Part shown: one piece after another, positions 28,834 to 36,631 of the stretch
How positions within the stretch are numbered: the first letter of the stretch is position 1
Layout: each line of letters begins with the position of its first letter
Source: Candidatus Coprosoma intestinipullorum
Lineage (GTDB): Bacteria > Bacillota_I > Bacilli_A > RF39 > UBA660
DNA: 36,631 nt
Direction of reading: 5' to 3'
Assembly (NCBI GenBank): GCA_018713045.1
Contig: DVFV01000020.1
Location: 1-36,631 of the forward strand
The notes under the pieces: generated by a model
Database searches by the model: none
Told to the model about the DNA's origin: nothing
Seen by the model: only the letters and a program-made list of their open reading frames with translations
Made by a program: the position numbers and the translations under genes

Positions 28834-29811
28834 CTATAATCTAAAAAATTTTTTTGAATTATCATGTAGTATTTTCTTTTTAGAGGTTTCATCACTTACA
28901 TATTCACAAAATCTATTCAATTGGTTATAGTCGCCTGTATATGTAATTCTATCAGTATAGTTCCAATTATAATCTATATCAAAAGACAAAGTATCTTCAT
29001 CATATAGGTTTAATAAATCTCTTAAATAATTATCTGTATTTTTCATTAATCTTTCAGGTTCATTATTTAATAACAAATCTGGAGAAATTCCCGCTAAAAA
29101 TTGCCCTTTGTTTTGTTTCAAAATATAACTACATTCTTTTGATAACCTACAGCCATGAATCAAATATCCTCTAATATCATATTTACTAAGTAATTTAATC
29201 CAGTTTAATGGATTATTTGCAAAATACAATTTATCGATTCCTGAAGAAATATTATCACAATAATCTGTATGAACAGCTAACGGAACATTACTCTTTGAAA
29301 TAACTTTCAATAAATTAGGATTAATAATATCTAAGTCATACAATCCTGTCGAAATTCCATGAACTTTTAACCCTTTTGGATTATATGATAATAATTCTTC
29401 CAAATAATCTACAGTATCAAAATATAAATTTATAGCTGGGATATATTTAAAATCAACAACAGTTTCAACATTTTTTAAATAATTCATCAACTTTTCGTTA
29501 ACTTCTTTATATGGATTACTTTGTACATCTAATATCTTTATTCTCCCATTATCGACAATTTCACTATAATATTCAAACTTATTATTAACATATTTCCATA
29601 AACAAAATACTTTTGTTACACTTCTCTCTTTATCAATAATCATTGGTGAAGTACAAGGTGCAACCAAAGAAATTCCAATATTATTTTTCTTAGCTATTTT
29701 CTCATATTCATTTATGGTAGGAAGATAAGGCATCATAATATTTTTACCAACTACTTCTTCCTCGGTTTCATAACCAATATGTGAATGACCATCAATTACT
29801 TTATAATTCAT
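28834..29811 (-). CDS. Amidohydrolase-superfamily TIM-barrel-like protein
   Basis: VIDGHSHIG (HxH), GLKVHGIS, LAVHTDYC, IHGCRL, FDIDYNW. Confidence 0.7.
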   Translation of the reverse strand: MNYKVIDGHSHIGYETEEEVVGKNIMMPYLPTINEYEKIAKKNNIGISLVAPCTSPMIIDKERSVTKVFCLWKYVNNKFEYYSEIVDNGRIKILDVQSNPYKEVNEKLMNYLKNVETVVDFKYIPAINLYFDTVDYLEELLSYNPKGLKVHGISTGLYDLDIINPNLLKVISKSNVPLAVHTDYCDNISSGIDKLYFANNPLNWIKLLSKYDIRGYLIHGCRLSKECSYILKQNKGQFLAGISPDLLLNNEPERLMKNTDNYLRDLLNLYDEDTLSFDIDYNWNYTDRITYTGDYNQLNRFCEYVSDETSKKKILHDNSKKFFRL

Positions 29812-30769
29812 TTTCAGACCTCCCTATTATTATTTTAGGTACATTAAACGCTTCTATTCTTGCATATCCCCCAATAGGAAAAGTAAAAATTGGTGTTGTA
29901 TGTCCAAAATTGGCATCCACAAGAATAGGTATCTTATTTAACATCTTTTTGTTTTTTACTAAAAATTTCCATTTTTTTACATTCATATTAGAAACATTCT
30001 GACATATTCCAATAACTATTCCTTTAATAGACGAACCAATCTCAGATTGTAACAGACTTTCTAAATTTCTATCAAATTCTAAAAGAAAATTACCATCTTC
30101 GCCTCCAGAATCCTCTATAAAAAGAATAATTTTTTCTAAATGTGGCATATATTCAGTTCCCTGCAATAAATTTAGCGTGTTTAAATTACCCCCTAATATA
30201 ACACCTTCTGCAACGCCTTTATTTATTATTTTTAAACCATAATTTTTTATCTTGTTAACTTCACTCTGATTCATATACCATGGATCGTCACGATAATATT
30301 GTGATGACTCTATAATTATGCTTTCACCATTTATAGCTTTTAAAAAATAATTCACAGTATAATCAATACCATAAATCATACCAAAACTAGAAAAATGTGG
30401 TCCATAATATGTTATTATTCCTGTTTTTGCATAAATAGCCACTAAAATTGCAGTAACATCAGAAAAACCGCAAATTATCTTAGGATTATTTTTTATTAAA
30501 CTATAATCTATATATGGTAATAATTGATTAGAATTATAACCTCCTATAGCGCTTAAAATAACATCAACATTAGAACTAAAAGCCTCATTTAAATCCTCAA
30601 CTCTATCATCAACACTGCCGCAACAATAATAAAGTTGATTTTTATAAACGTTTTTTGAAAAAATCACTTCATATCCGATAGAATTTAATTTATTAATAGC
30701 GTTTTTTTTTGTATCATTACTAATTACTGACAATGACTTTGAAGGAGCAATAACCATAATTTTTTTCAT
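29801..30769 (-). CDS. S66-family serine peptidase (LD-carboxypeptidase / MccF-like)
   Basis: MKKIMVIAPSKS start at 30769; CGFSDVTAILVAIYAKTGIITYYGPHFSSFG; ILFIEDSGG; ANFGHTTPIFTFPIGG. Confidence 0.88.
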   Translation of the reverse strand: MKKIMVIAPSKSLSVISNDTKKNAINKLNSIGYEVIFSKNVYKNQLYYCCGSVDDRVEDLNEAFSSNVDVILSAIGGYNSNQLLPYIDYSLIKNNPKIICGFSDVTAILVAIYAKTGIITYYGPHFSSFGMIYGIDYTVNYFLKAINGESIIIESSQYYRDDPWYMNQSEVNKIKNYGLKIINKGVAEGVILGGNLNTLNLLQGTEYMPHLEKIILFIEDSGGEDGNFLLEFDRNLESLLQSEIGSSIKGIVIGICQNVSNMNVKKWKFLVKNKKMLNKIPILVDANFGHTTPIFTFPIGGYARIEAFNVPKIIIGRSENEL

Positions 30770-30773
30770 ATCT

Positions 30774-32159
30774 TTATCTTCTCTTAACCAATTTCTTACA
30801 CAAAACATTCTCAATATTATCTGCAGATATAACAAATTGATCTCTAGTATCCCTATCCCTTATAGTTACAGTATTATTATTAATTGTCTCTTCATCAACA
30901 CACACAGAATAAGGAGTACCAATAGCATCACTCTTTCTATAACGTTTACCAATATTTCCCTTATCGTCATAATATACCATCAATTTTGTTCTCAAATCTT
31001 TATATATTTTAAAAGCTTTATCTCCATGTTTCTTTCTTTCTAAAGGTAATATACTAACTTTAATAGGAGCTAATTCAGAATTTATTTTAAGAATAGTTCT
31101 TTCTGCTCCATTTACATCAACCTGTTTAGTTAATGATTCACATAATATAGCTAAAGTAATTCTATCAAGGCCATATGTCGATTCAATGATATATGGAATA
31201 TATTTTTCTCTATTTTTTTGATCAAAATAATTCATTTTCTTACCGCTATATTCTTGATGGCGTGAAAGATCAAAATCAGTTCTATTATGTGTTCCATTTA
31301 TTTCCCCCCAACCAAAAGGAAATAAATATTCAATATCACATGCTTCTTTTGCGTAATGAGCCAATTTTTCATGATTTTTATATCTTAATTTATTTTCAGG
31401 CAAACCTAATTTTTCAAGAAATGTCATCCCATACTTCTTGAAAAATTCATATATATCATGATCAGTTCCCGGCTTACAAAAAGTCTGATACTCCATTTGT
31501 TCAAACTCGATTGTTCTAAAAGTAAAATTACCAGGCGTAATCTCATTTCTAAATGCCTTTCCAATCTGACCAATACTAAATGGTATTTGGGCATGCATAC
31601 TACGAAGTATATTCAAATAATTAACATATTCTCCCTGGGCATTTTCAGGTCTCAAGTAAATAACATTCTGTTTTTGGCTAGTAACCCCTCTATTTGTTTG
31701 AAACATTAAATTAAACTCTCTAAGTGGCGTAAAATCACTTTCTCCGCATTTTGGACACGGAACTTTATTAATTTTTATATATTCCATCATTTCATCATCA
31801 GTCATTAAGTCGACATCTAATTCACTATCATAACTTTCTATTAATTTATCAACTCTATATCTAACCTTACATTTTCTACAATCAACTAATGGATCGCTAA
31901 ATGATTTAACATGCCCAGAAGCTTCCCATACTTTAGGATTCATCAAAATATCGGAATCTAATTCATAAGCATTCTCTCTATTTTGAATAAAATAATATCT
32001 CCATTCATCTTTAATATTATTTTTTAATCTAGCACCTAATGGACCATAATCCCATGTATTAGCTAAACCCCCATATATTTCACTTCCTTGATAAATAAAA
32101 CCATATTGTGAACAATATTGAACGATATCCTCCATCTTGATTTCTTTATTTTCTTCCAT
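30774..32159 (-). CDS. Glycyl-tRNA synthetase, second complete paralogue
   Basis: Full-length match to glyS copy 1; ATG at 32159 with GGGGAGG RBS; motifs FRNEITPGNFTFRTIEFEQME and GLDRITLAIL retained. Confidence 0.93.
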   Translation of the reverse strand: MEENKEIKMEDIVQYCSQYGFIYQGSEIYGGLANTWDYGPLGARLKNNIKDEWRYYFIQNRENAYELDSDILMNPKVWEASGHVKSFSDPLVDCRKCKVRYRVDKLIESYDSELDVDLMTDDEMMEYIKINKVPCPKCGESDFTPLREFNLMFQTNRGVTSQKQNVIYLRPENAQGEYVNYLNILRSMHAQIPFSIGQIGKAFRNEITPGNFTFRTIEFEQMEYQTFCKPGTDHDIYEFFKKYGMTFLEKLGLPENKLRYKNHEKLAHYAKEACDIEYLFPFGWGEINGTHNRTDFDLSRHQEYSGKKMNYFDQKNREKYIPYIIESTYGLDRITLAILCESLTKQVDVNGAERTILKINSELAPIKVSILPLERKKHGDKAFKIYKDLRTKLMVYYDDKGNIGKRYRKSDAIGTPYSVCVDEETINNNTVTIRDRDTRDQFVISADNIENVLCKKLVKRR

Positions 32160-33129
32160 ATTTATAACCTCCCCTAGATAATACTTTATTAACATTGCTA
32201 TTAATTATATTCTCCTCATAATCACCATATTCGAGCAAAATATAATCTTTTATCATTTCAAAAATACGATCATTTGAAATTCCCATAATGTCACCCCATT
32301 GAAAAAGATGACGCAAATATTTTCGATAAAGATAATTAGGACTTCTATCTGACAAACTAGAAACATTTTCATAAGCTAAATTAGAAACCACTGATAAACA
32401 ATCGGCAAACTTAAAATCTTCCGGCGACACCACATTATAAATATCCACAACGCTAGAAGCTTCTATACTAGTATCTAGTTCTAATTTTCTCATTAATATT
32501 GAATTTAAGCCTATAGCACATTCAGCACCATATTTTTTCTCATTAGATTCTATAACAATTATATTACCAATATCTTTATATTTATTATCTTTAACATTTC
32601 TAATAGCTATATTAAAATTTCTACCATAAATTCCCATATCTTGCAAACCATATTTATGCTTATAATAGTTTTGTGGTTTTGAATCAAATTCTATCAAAAC
32701 TTTATCATTAATATTTCTCAACGATTTAATCAAATCTAAATCATCACTAGATATTCTTATCATTATATTTTCATAATCAAATCCAATAATTTTATTCAAA
32801 AACTCAATTGTATCATACACTAACTTTTCTAAATTTGCATATGGTACAAGAATACCTGAAGCATCAAAATAACTTGACCATTCATTCTTTTCAGGAATAT
32901 CAATTCGCTTCAATCCTCTTGTTCTTATAGCACGTTGAATTAAAAAATCACCGGGATTATCAATATCATCGTTTAATAATTTAGGCTTTAAAACACTTAT
33001 TGTTGATCCAACAAATACAACACTTTTATCTATACCAGAAGAAATTTTTACTTCTTTATTTTGCTGATAACCTACTTCTGAAAAAAAATTAATATAATCT
33101 TTTTTTAAATTTTCTATTTCCTTTTTCAT
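32146..33129 (-). CDS. Truncated alanyl-tRNA-synthetase-like (catalytic core) paralogue
   Basis: DYINFFSEVGY, IQRAIRTRGLKRI (motif 2-like), DRSPNYLYRKYLRHLFQWGDIMGI (cf. AlaRS RGYVLRRLIRRAVRHG); motif 3 position reads AIGLNSILM. Confidence 0.7.
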   Translation of the reverse strand: MKKEIENLKKDYINFFSEVGYQQNKEVKISSGIDKSVVFVGSTISVLKPKLLNDDIDNPGDFLIQRAIRTRGLKRIDIPEKNEWSSYFDASGILVPYANLEKLVYDTIEFLNKIIGFDYENIMIRISSDDLDLIKSLRNINDKVLIEFDSKPQNYYKHKYGLQDMGIYGRNFNIAIRNVKDNKYKDIGNIIVIESNEKKYGAECAIGLNSILMRKLELDTSIEASSVVDIYNVVSPEDFKFADCLSVVSNLAYENVSSLSDRSPNYLYRKYLRHLFQWGDIMGISNDRIFEMIKDYILLEYGDYEENIINSNVNKVLSRGGYKYGRK

Positions 33130-33146
33130 ACAATTTCACCACCCAT

Positions 33147-34172
33147 CTAAGGTACAATATTCCTCCCATTAAATCTCAAACATATCTGCATATTCCTAAT
33201 ATCCTTACACTTTAATACCCACATTAAATATCTTTCAATTCCCATACCAAATCCCGAAGTTTGAAGTGGAAATTTTTTCTTCATCTCAATATACCATTCA
33301 TATTCTTTAGAATTAACATTATGCTCATTTAACGATTTATATAACTCTAAATCTGTTTTATTTCGTTCTCCACAACCAACTGTTTCACCAATTCCCATCA
33401 GCAAATCAGCATTTTTTGCACTTCTTTTATTTTTTTCATCAACTTTTTGATAAAATGGAACCGCCATTTTATCATAATTTGTTACCCAAATAAGCCCATC
33501 ATAAATTTGCATTAATGCTTTTTCACCATCACTAGTTATATTTCTAAAGCCATCATCATAAATGATAAATCTATCTATTTTATCAGGAAATTTTTCCTTT
33601 AGTTTTTTTTCTGCGTCATCAAATGTAATTCTAGGGAATTTTCCTTTATAATTAGCTACCTTTTTTATATGAGTAATATCACCAAGTTCATGTTGCAATA
33701 CTTCACCAAATTCTTCGATTATTTTCCTTGATAAATGTTTTATATATTCTTCAACTAAATCCATTACGTCATTTAAATTCCCAGGTATTTCAGCTTCACT
33801 ATGATAAAACTGGCATAAATGTCTTTCATCAGCTTCTTCTCCTCTAAAAGTTGGCATTATATAATAAACTCCATTTTCTGTTAATCTACAACCATATTCT
33901 AAAAAAAATTGCATTGAATCAGCGAGATAAGTATCTACACCACATATATTTACCTTTACAGGTTTTGAATCACTACCTTTTCCCATAGGACTTGATATTG
34001 ACCCAGTAGTTACAGGTAAATGCATTGTTAATATATTTTTAGAATTATAAAAATAAACTGTTTCCTTAGTAATTAAATTCTCCAATTTCACAAGTAATTT
34101 GTACCAATCACTTTCTAAAACATTCAAATAATAATTACTTTCGTTTTTCCACAAATTAGGTTCTTTTAACAT
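33147..34172 (-). CDS. AsnRS/AspRS-like class II synthetase catalytic domain without anticodon-binding domain (AsnA-like paralogue)
   Basis: MPTFRGEEADERHLCQFYHSEAE (motif 2), VGCGERN, GFGMGIERYLMWVL (motif 3); AAGGAGG RBS. Confidence 0.85.
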   Translation of the reverse strand: MLKEPNLWKNESNYYLNVLESDWYKLLVKLENLITKETVYFYNSKNILTMHLPVTTGSISSPMGKGSDSKPVKVNICGVDTYLADSMQFFLEYGCRLTENGVYYIMPTFRGEEADERHLCQFYHSEAEIPGNLNDVMDLVEEYIKHLSRKIIEEFGEVLQHELGDITHIKKVANYKGKFPRITFDDAEKKLKEKFPDKIDRFIIYDDGFRNITSDGEKALMQIYDGLIWVTNYDKMAVPFYQKVDEKNKRSAKNADLLMGIGETVGCGERNKTDLELYKSLNEHNVNSKEYEWYIEMKKKFPLQTSGFGMGIERYLMWVLKCKDIRNMQICLRFNGRNIVP

Positions 34173-34236
34173 AAAATCCTCCTTGTCTTTTATATATTTT
34201 AAAATATTAATTAATAATATAAATAAAAATTACTTC

Positions 34237-34265
34237 ATATTACAAATAAACTAAGCAAAAAACAA
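34237..34265 (-). promoter_or_regulatory. Putative promoter of the aaRS-paralogue operon
   Basis: TTGTTT (34260-34265) -17 bp- TAATAT (34237-34242) on the minus strand. Confidence 0.4.
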
Positions 34266-34456
34266 TTTACTTGGAAATTCAAACATCTTAATATTTAATA
34301 TTTAATATAAAAGAAAATTTATTTAAACATGCTCTTTAAAATAAAGAATAAATAAACAGAATTATTCTTCATAATATTAATTGATATGTTGTCATGAATA
34401 TTACCACTATTTTTAAACAAATTCAAGTGTTTTTCAAAATAAAAAACTGAAATTAA

Positions 34457-34723
34457 TCAGCTTCTTAAACAAGTTATAGGTACAACATACACTCCATCAT
34501 CTCTTCTGTAAGCATATTTTGTAGCAGTAAGCACCATTAAAAACGAAGGTTTATTCATTTCATCAGTATCAACAACACTAACAAATTTAAGTAAATTTTT
34601 AGCAGCTGCCTCTATAGAATCTTTAGAGCCGAGTTTAATTTCTATCGCACCCCATCTACCATCGCGTAAATGAACTATTGCATCGCATTCTAAATCATTT
34701 TTATCACGATAAAAATACATCAT
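34457..34723 (-). pseudogene. C-terminal remnant of a DUF4143 AAA+ ATPase
   Basis: AKLGSMMYFYRDKNDLECDAIVHLRDGRWGAIEIKLGS...AYRRDDGVYVVPITCLRS with no N-terminal ATPase domain. Confidence 0.85.
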
Positions 34724-34757
34724 ACTTCCTAATTTGGCACAATTTTACTTTCTAATT
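34716..34757. repeat. Right copy of ~42-bp flanking direct repeat
   Basis: TACATCATACTTCCTAATTTGGCACAATTTTACTTTCTAATT; 39/42 identical to 26323-26364. Confidence 0.85.
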
Positions 34758-35004
34758 CTGTATAAAAAAGTTCAATGTCAGTATACCAAGTATTCTTAGA
34801 AGTATCAATTGCTAATTTTAATATCTCAAGATCTTTTTTATTTAAATTTGATATATCAAATATAACTTCTTTATAATCTTCAAATTTTATTAAAGGAACT
34901 TTATACGTAATAACATCATTTGTATGCGCATTTTCTACATCTATCCATGCCATCATAATTAAAACCTTCTTTCCTTTATTTCTTATGCTCCTTATAATAA
35001 TCAT
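34729..35004 (-). CDS. Small hypothetical protein
   Basis: 91-aa ORF; likely start at MAWIDVEN; the 3' end is embedded in the flanking repeat. Confidence 0.5.
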   Translation of the reverse strand: MIIIRSIRNKGKKVLIMMAWIDVENAHTNDVITYKVPLIKFEDYKEVIFDISNLNKKDLEILKLAIDTSKNTWYTDIELFYTELESKIVPN

Positions 35005-36583
35005 AATTACCTAAATAAGAAATCAAATGTTTATCTTCTATATATATAACCCTTTCTGCTATTTTATTTATAAAATATCTGTCGTGTGAAACAAATAATA
35101 AAGTACCTTTATAATTTCCAAGGGCATCCTCGAGAATCTCTCTCGTATCTATATCGATGTGATTAGTCGGTTCATCGAGAATCAAAAAATTCGCGTTTTT
35201 CTGAATTAGTTCAAAGAGTTTAAGTCTGACCTTTTCTCCACCGGACAAAGTTCCAACTCTTTTAAATACATTTTCTCCATAAAATAAAAACTTTGAAAGG
35301 GCCGCCCGAAGATGCGTCTCATCACCGTTAAATACCTTCCGCGAAATATCTAAAACCGTCTTGTTATCATCATCGAAATGTATCTCCTGCGGAATATATC
35401 CAATAGAAACTCGGCTTCCAATTTTAATCCTATCATTTTCATTTCTCAAAATCGCCTTGATAAAAGTCGATTTTCCGCTACCGTTTTTCCCCATTAAACA
35501 AACCTTTTCACCATACTTTAAAATCATAGAAGCTTTATTTAATAACTCTTTATCACCAGCCATCAAATCTAAATCGTCCACCTTTAAAACTTCATTCCCT
35601 GACCTATCATCGATTTCAAAATCCAAAGGAAGCTTCTTTTTTACTTCCGGCTTATCTATCATTTCCATTCTCTCTATTCTTCTTTCGATATTTGCTGCTC
35701 TTCTAAAAAATACCGGATTATCGCCTTCTGTTCCCCACTGCCTAAGTCTCTTGATTGCGGCCCTCATCGCCTCTATCTGTTTTTGTTGATTCTTATAATT
35801 TTCAAACTCAGCCAAAGTCCTTCTTTCACTTTCTTTTAAATAATAAGAATAATTTCCATTATAAACATCTGCCTTACCTTTATCGACAAACACAATTTTA
35901 TTTACAACCTTATCTAAAAAATACCTGTCATGTGAACTTATAATAATCGTTCCTTTATAATTTCCTAAAAACTTCTCAAACCACTCTAAAGTATCAATAT
36001 CCAAATGATTAGTCGGTTCATCCAAAAGTAAAATATCGGGATTTCTAATAATAAGTGAAGCCAAATTTACAATCGTTTTTTCACCACCTGATAAGGCATT
36101 AAAACTTCTCTCTAACATATCATCCGTTATTTTAAAGCCACCGCAGACCTTACTTATCTTTTCATTTATCTCATATCCTCCTAAAGTCTGAAACTCATCT
36201 TGTAGCCTTCCATAACCCTTAAGCGCCTTATCTAACTCTTTAGAAGAAAGAGTCGCAAAACTGTTCTCATATTCCCGCATCCTCTTTTCAATATCAAAGA
36301 GTTTTGAAAAATTTTTAAGTAACATATCTCTTACTTTTAAATCGTCAGAAACCCGAGGAGGAATCTGTGAAAGCAGCCCTAAAGTTGCACCTTTACGAAT
36401 AGAAAGTGTTCCAAAGTCAAGTTTCTCTTCACCGGCAATTATTTTAAAAATAGTTGTCTTTCCGCATCCATTAGGTCCAATCAAACCAATCCTATCGCCA
36501 GTATTTGCCTCAAAGTCAAAGCCATCTAAAACGTTTTTAAACCCAAAACTTCGTTTGGCCTTATTTAAACTTATCTCTATCAC
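34976..36583 (-). CDS. ABC-F family ATPase
   Basis: Two ABC domains (GPNGCGKTTIFK, LSGGEKTIVNLA; GKNGSGKSTFIK, LSGGEKVRLKLF), no TMs, DEPTNHLDIDT. Confidence 0.95.
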   Translation of the reverse strand: MIEISLNKAKRSFGFKNVLDGFDFEANTGDRIGLIGPNGCGKTTIFKIIAGEEKLDFGTLSIRKGATLGLLSQIPPRVSDDLKVRDMLLKNFSKLFDIEKRMREYENSFATLSSKELDKALKGYGRLQDEFQTLGGYEINEKISKVCGGFKITDDMLERSFNALSGGEKTIVNLASLIIRNPDILLLDEPTNHLDIDTLEWFEKFLGNYKGTIIISSHDRYFLDKVVNKIVFVDKGKADVYNGNYSYYLKESERRTLAEFENYKNQQKQIEAMRAAIKRLRQWGTEGDNPVFFRRAANIERRIERMEMIDKPEVKKKLPLDFEIDDRSGNEVLKVDDLDLMAGDKELLNKASMILKYGEKVCLMGKNGSGKSTFIKAILRNENDRIKIGSRVSIGYIPQEIHFDDDNKTVLDISRKVFNGDETHLRAALSKFLFYGENVFKRVGTLSGGEKVRLKLFELIQKNANFLILDEPTNHIDIDTREILEDALGNYKGTLLFVSHDRYFINKIAERVIYIEDKHLISYLGNYDYYKEHKK

Positions 36584-36631
36584 TTTAAATCACCTCTCCT
36601 CTTAAAGCATCTACTCTCTTTTTAAATTTAT

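Noticed and set aside
34173-34456. Short peptides MKNNSVYLFFILKSMFK and MFEFPSKLFFA upstream of the aaRS-paralogue operon, considered as MccA-like precursor peptides
   Set aside because: No ribosome-binding site precedes either one, and neither ends in Asn as in microcin C; AT-rich sequence yields such ORFs by chance
35361-35943. Plus-strand ORFs antisense to the ABC-F gene
   Set aside because: Shadow ORFs of conserved ATPase sequence on the opposite strand

Overview
This is a low-GC Firmicutes/Tenericutes-like chromosomal window, mostly transcribed on the minus strand. It carries a housekeeping backbone: a Sir2 deacetylase, a NatAB-type ABC exporter, Ogt, CorA, a phosphomannomutase, a polysaccharide deacetylase, a LysM amidase, a glycosyltransferase, guanylate kinase, a heterodimeric ABC exporter with a MarR regulator, glycyl-tRNA synthetase and an ABC-F protein. 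Several accessory modules interrupt this backbone. The most striking is a six-gene, tightly overlapping minus-strand operon at about 27979-34172. It encodes three class II aminoacyl-tRNA-synthetase paralogues (a stand-alone AsnRS/AspRS-like catalytic domain, a truncated AlaRS-like protein and a second complete GlyRS), an S66/MccF-like serine peptidase, an amidohydrolase-like protein and a SAM methyltransferase. It sits next to the other GlyRS and is bracketed by near-identical ~42-bp direct repeats. I propose that it is an undescribed aminoacyl-nucleotide (Trojan-horse-like) natural product or self-resistance locus. Other accessory elements are a putative convergent-RNA type I toxin-antitoxin locus (~2748-3003), an AlbA_2/RecG-like regulator inserted between tRNA genes and flanked by 11-bp-period iteron pairs, and an AbiEi/AbiEii pair next to a DUF4143 ATPase that has twin palindromic operators. 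There is also a frameshifted DUF362 gene. All assignments come from reading the sequence by eye; no database or structure searches were run.
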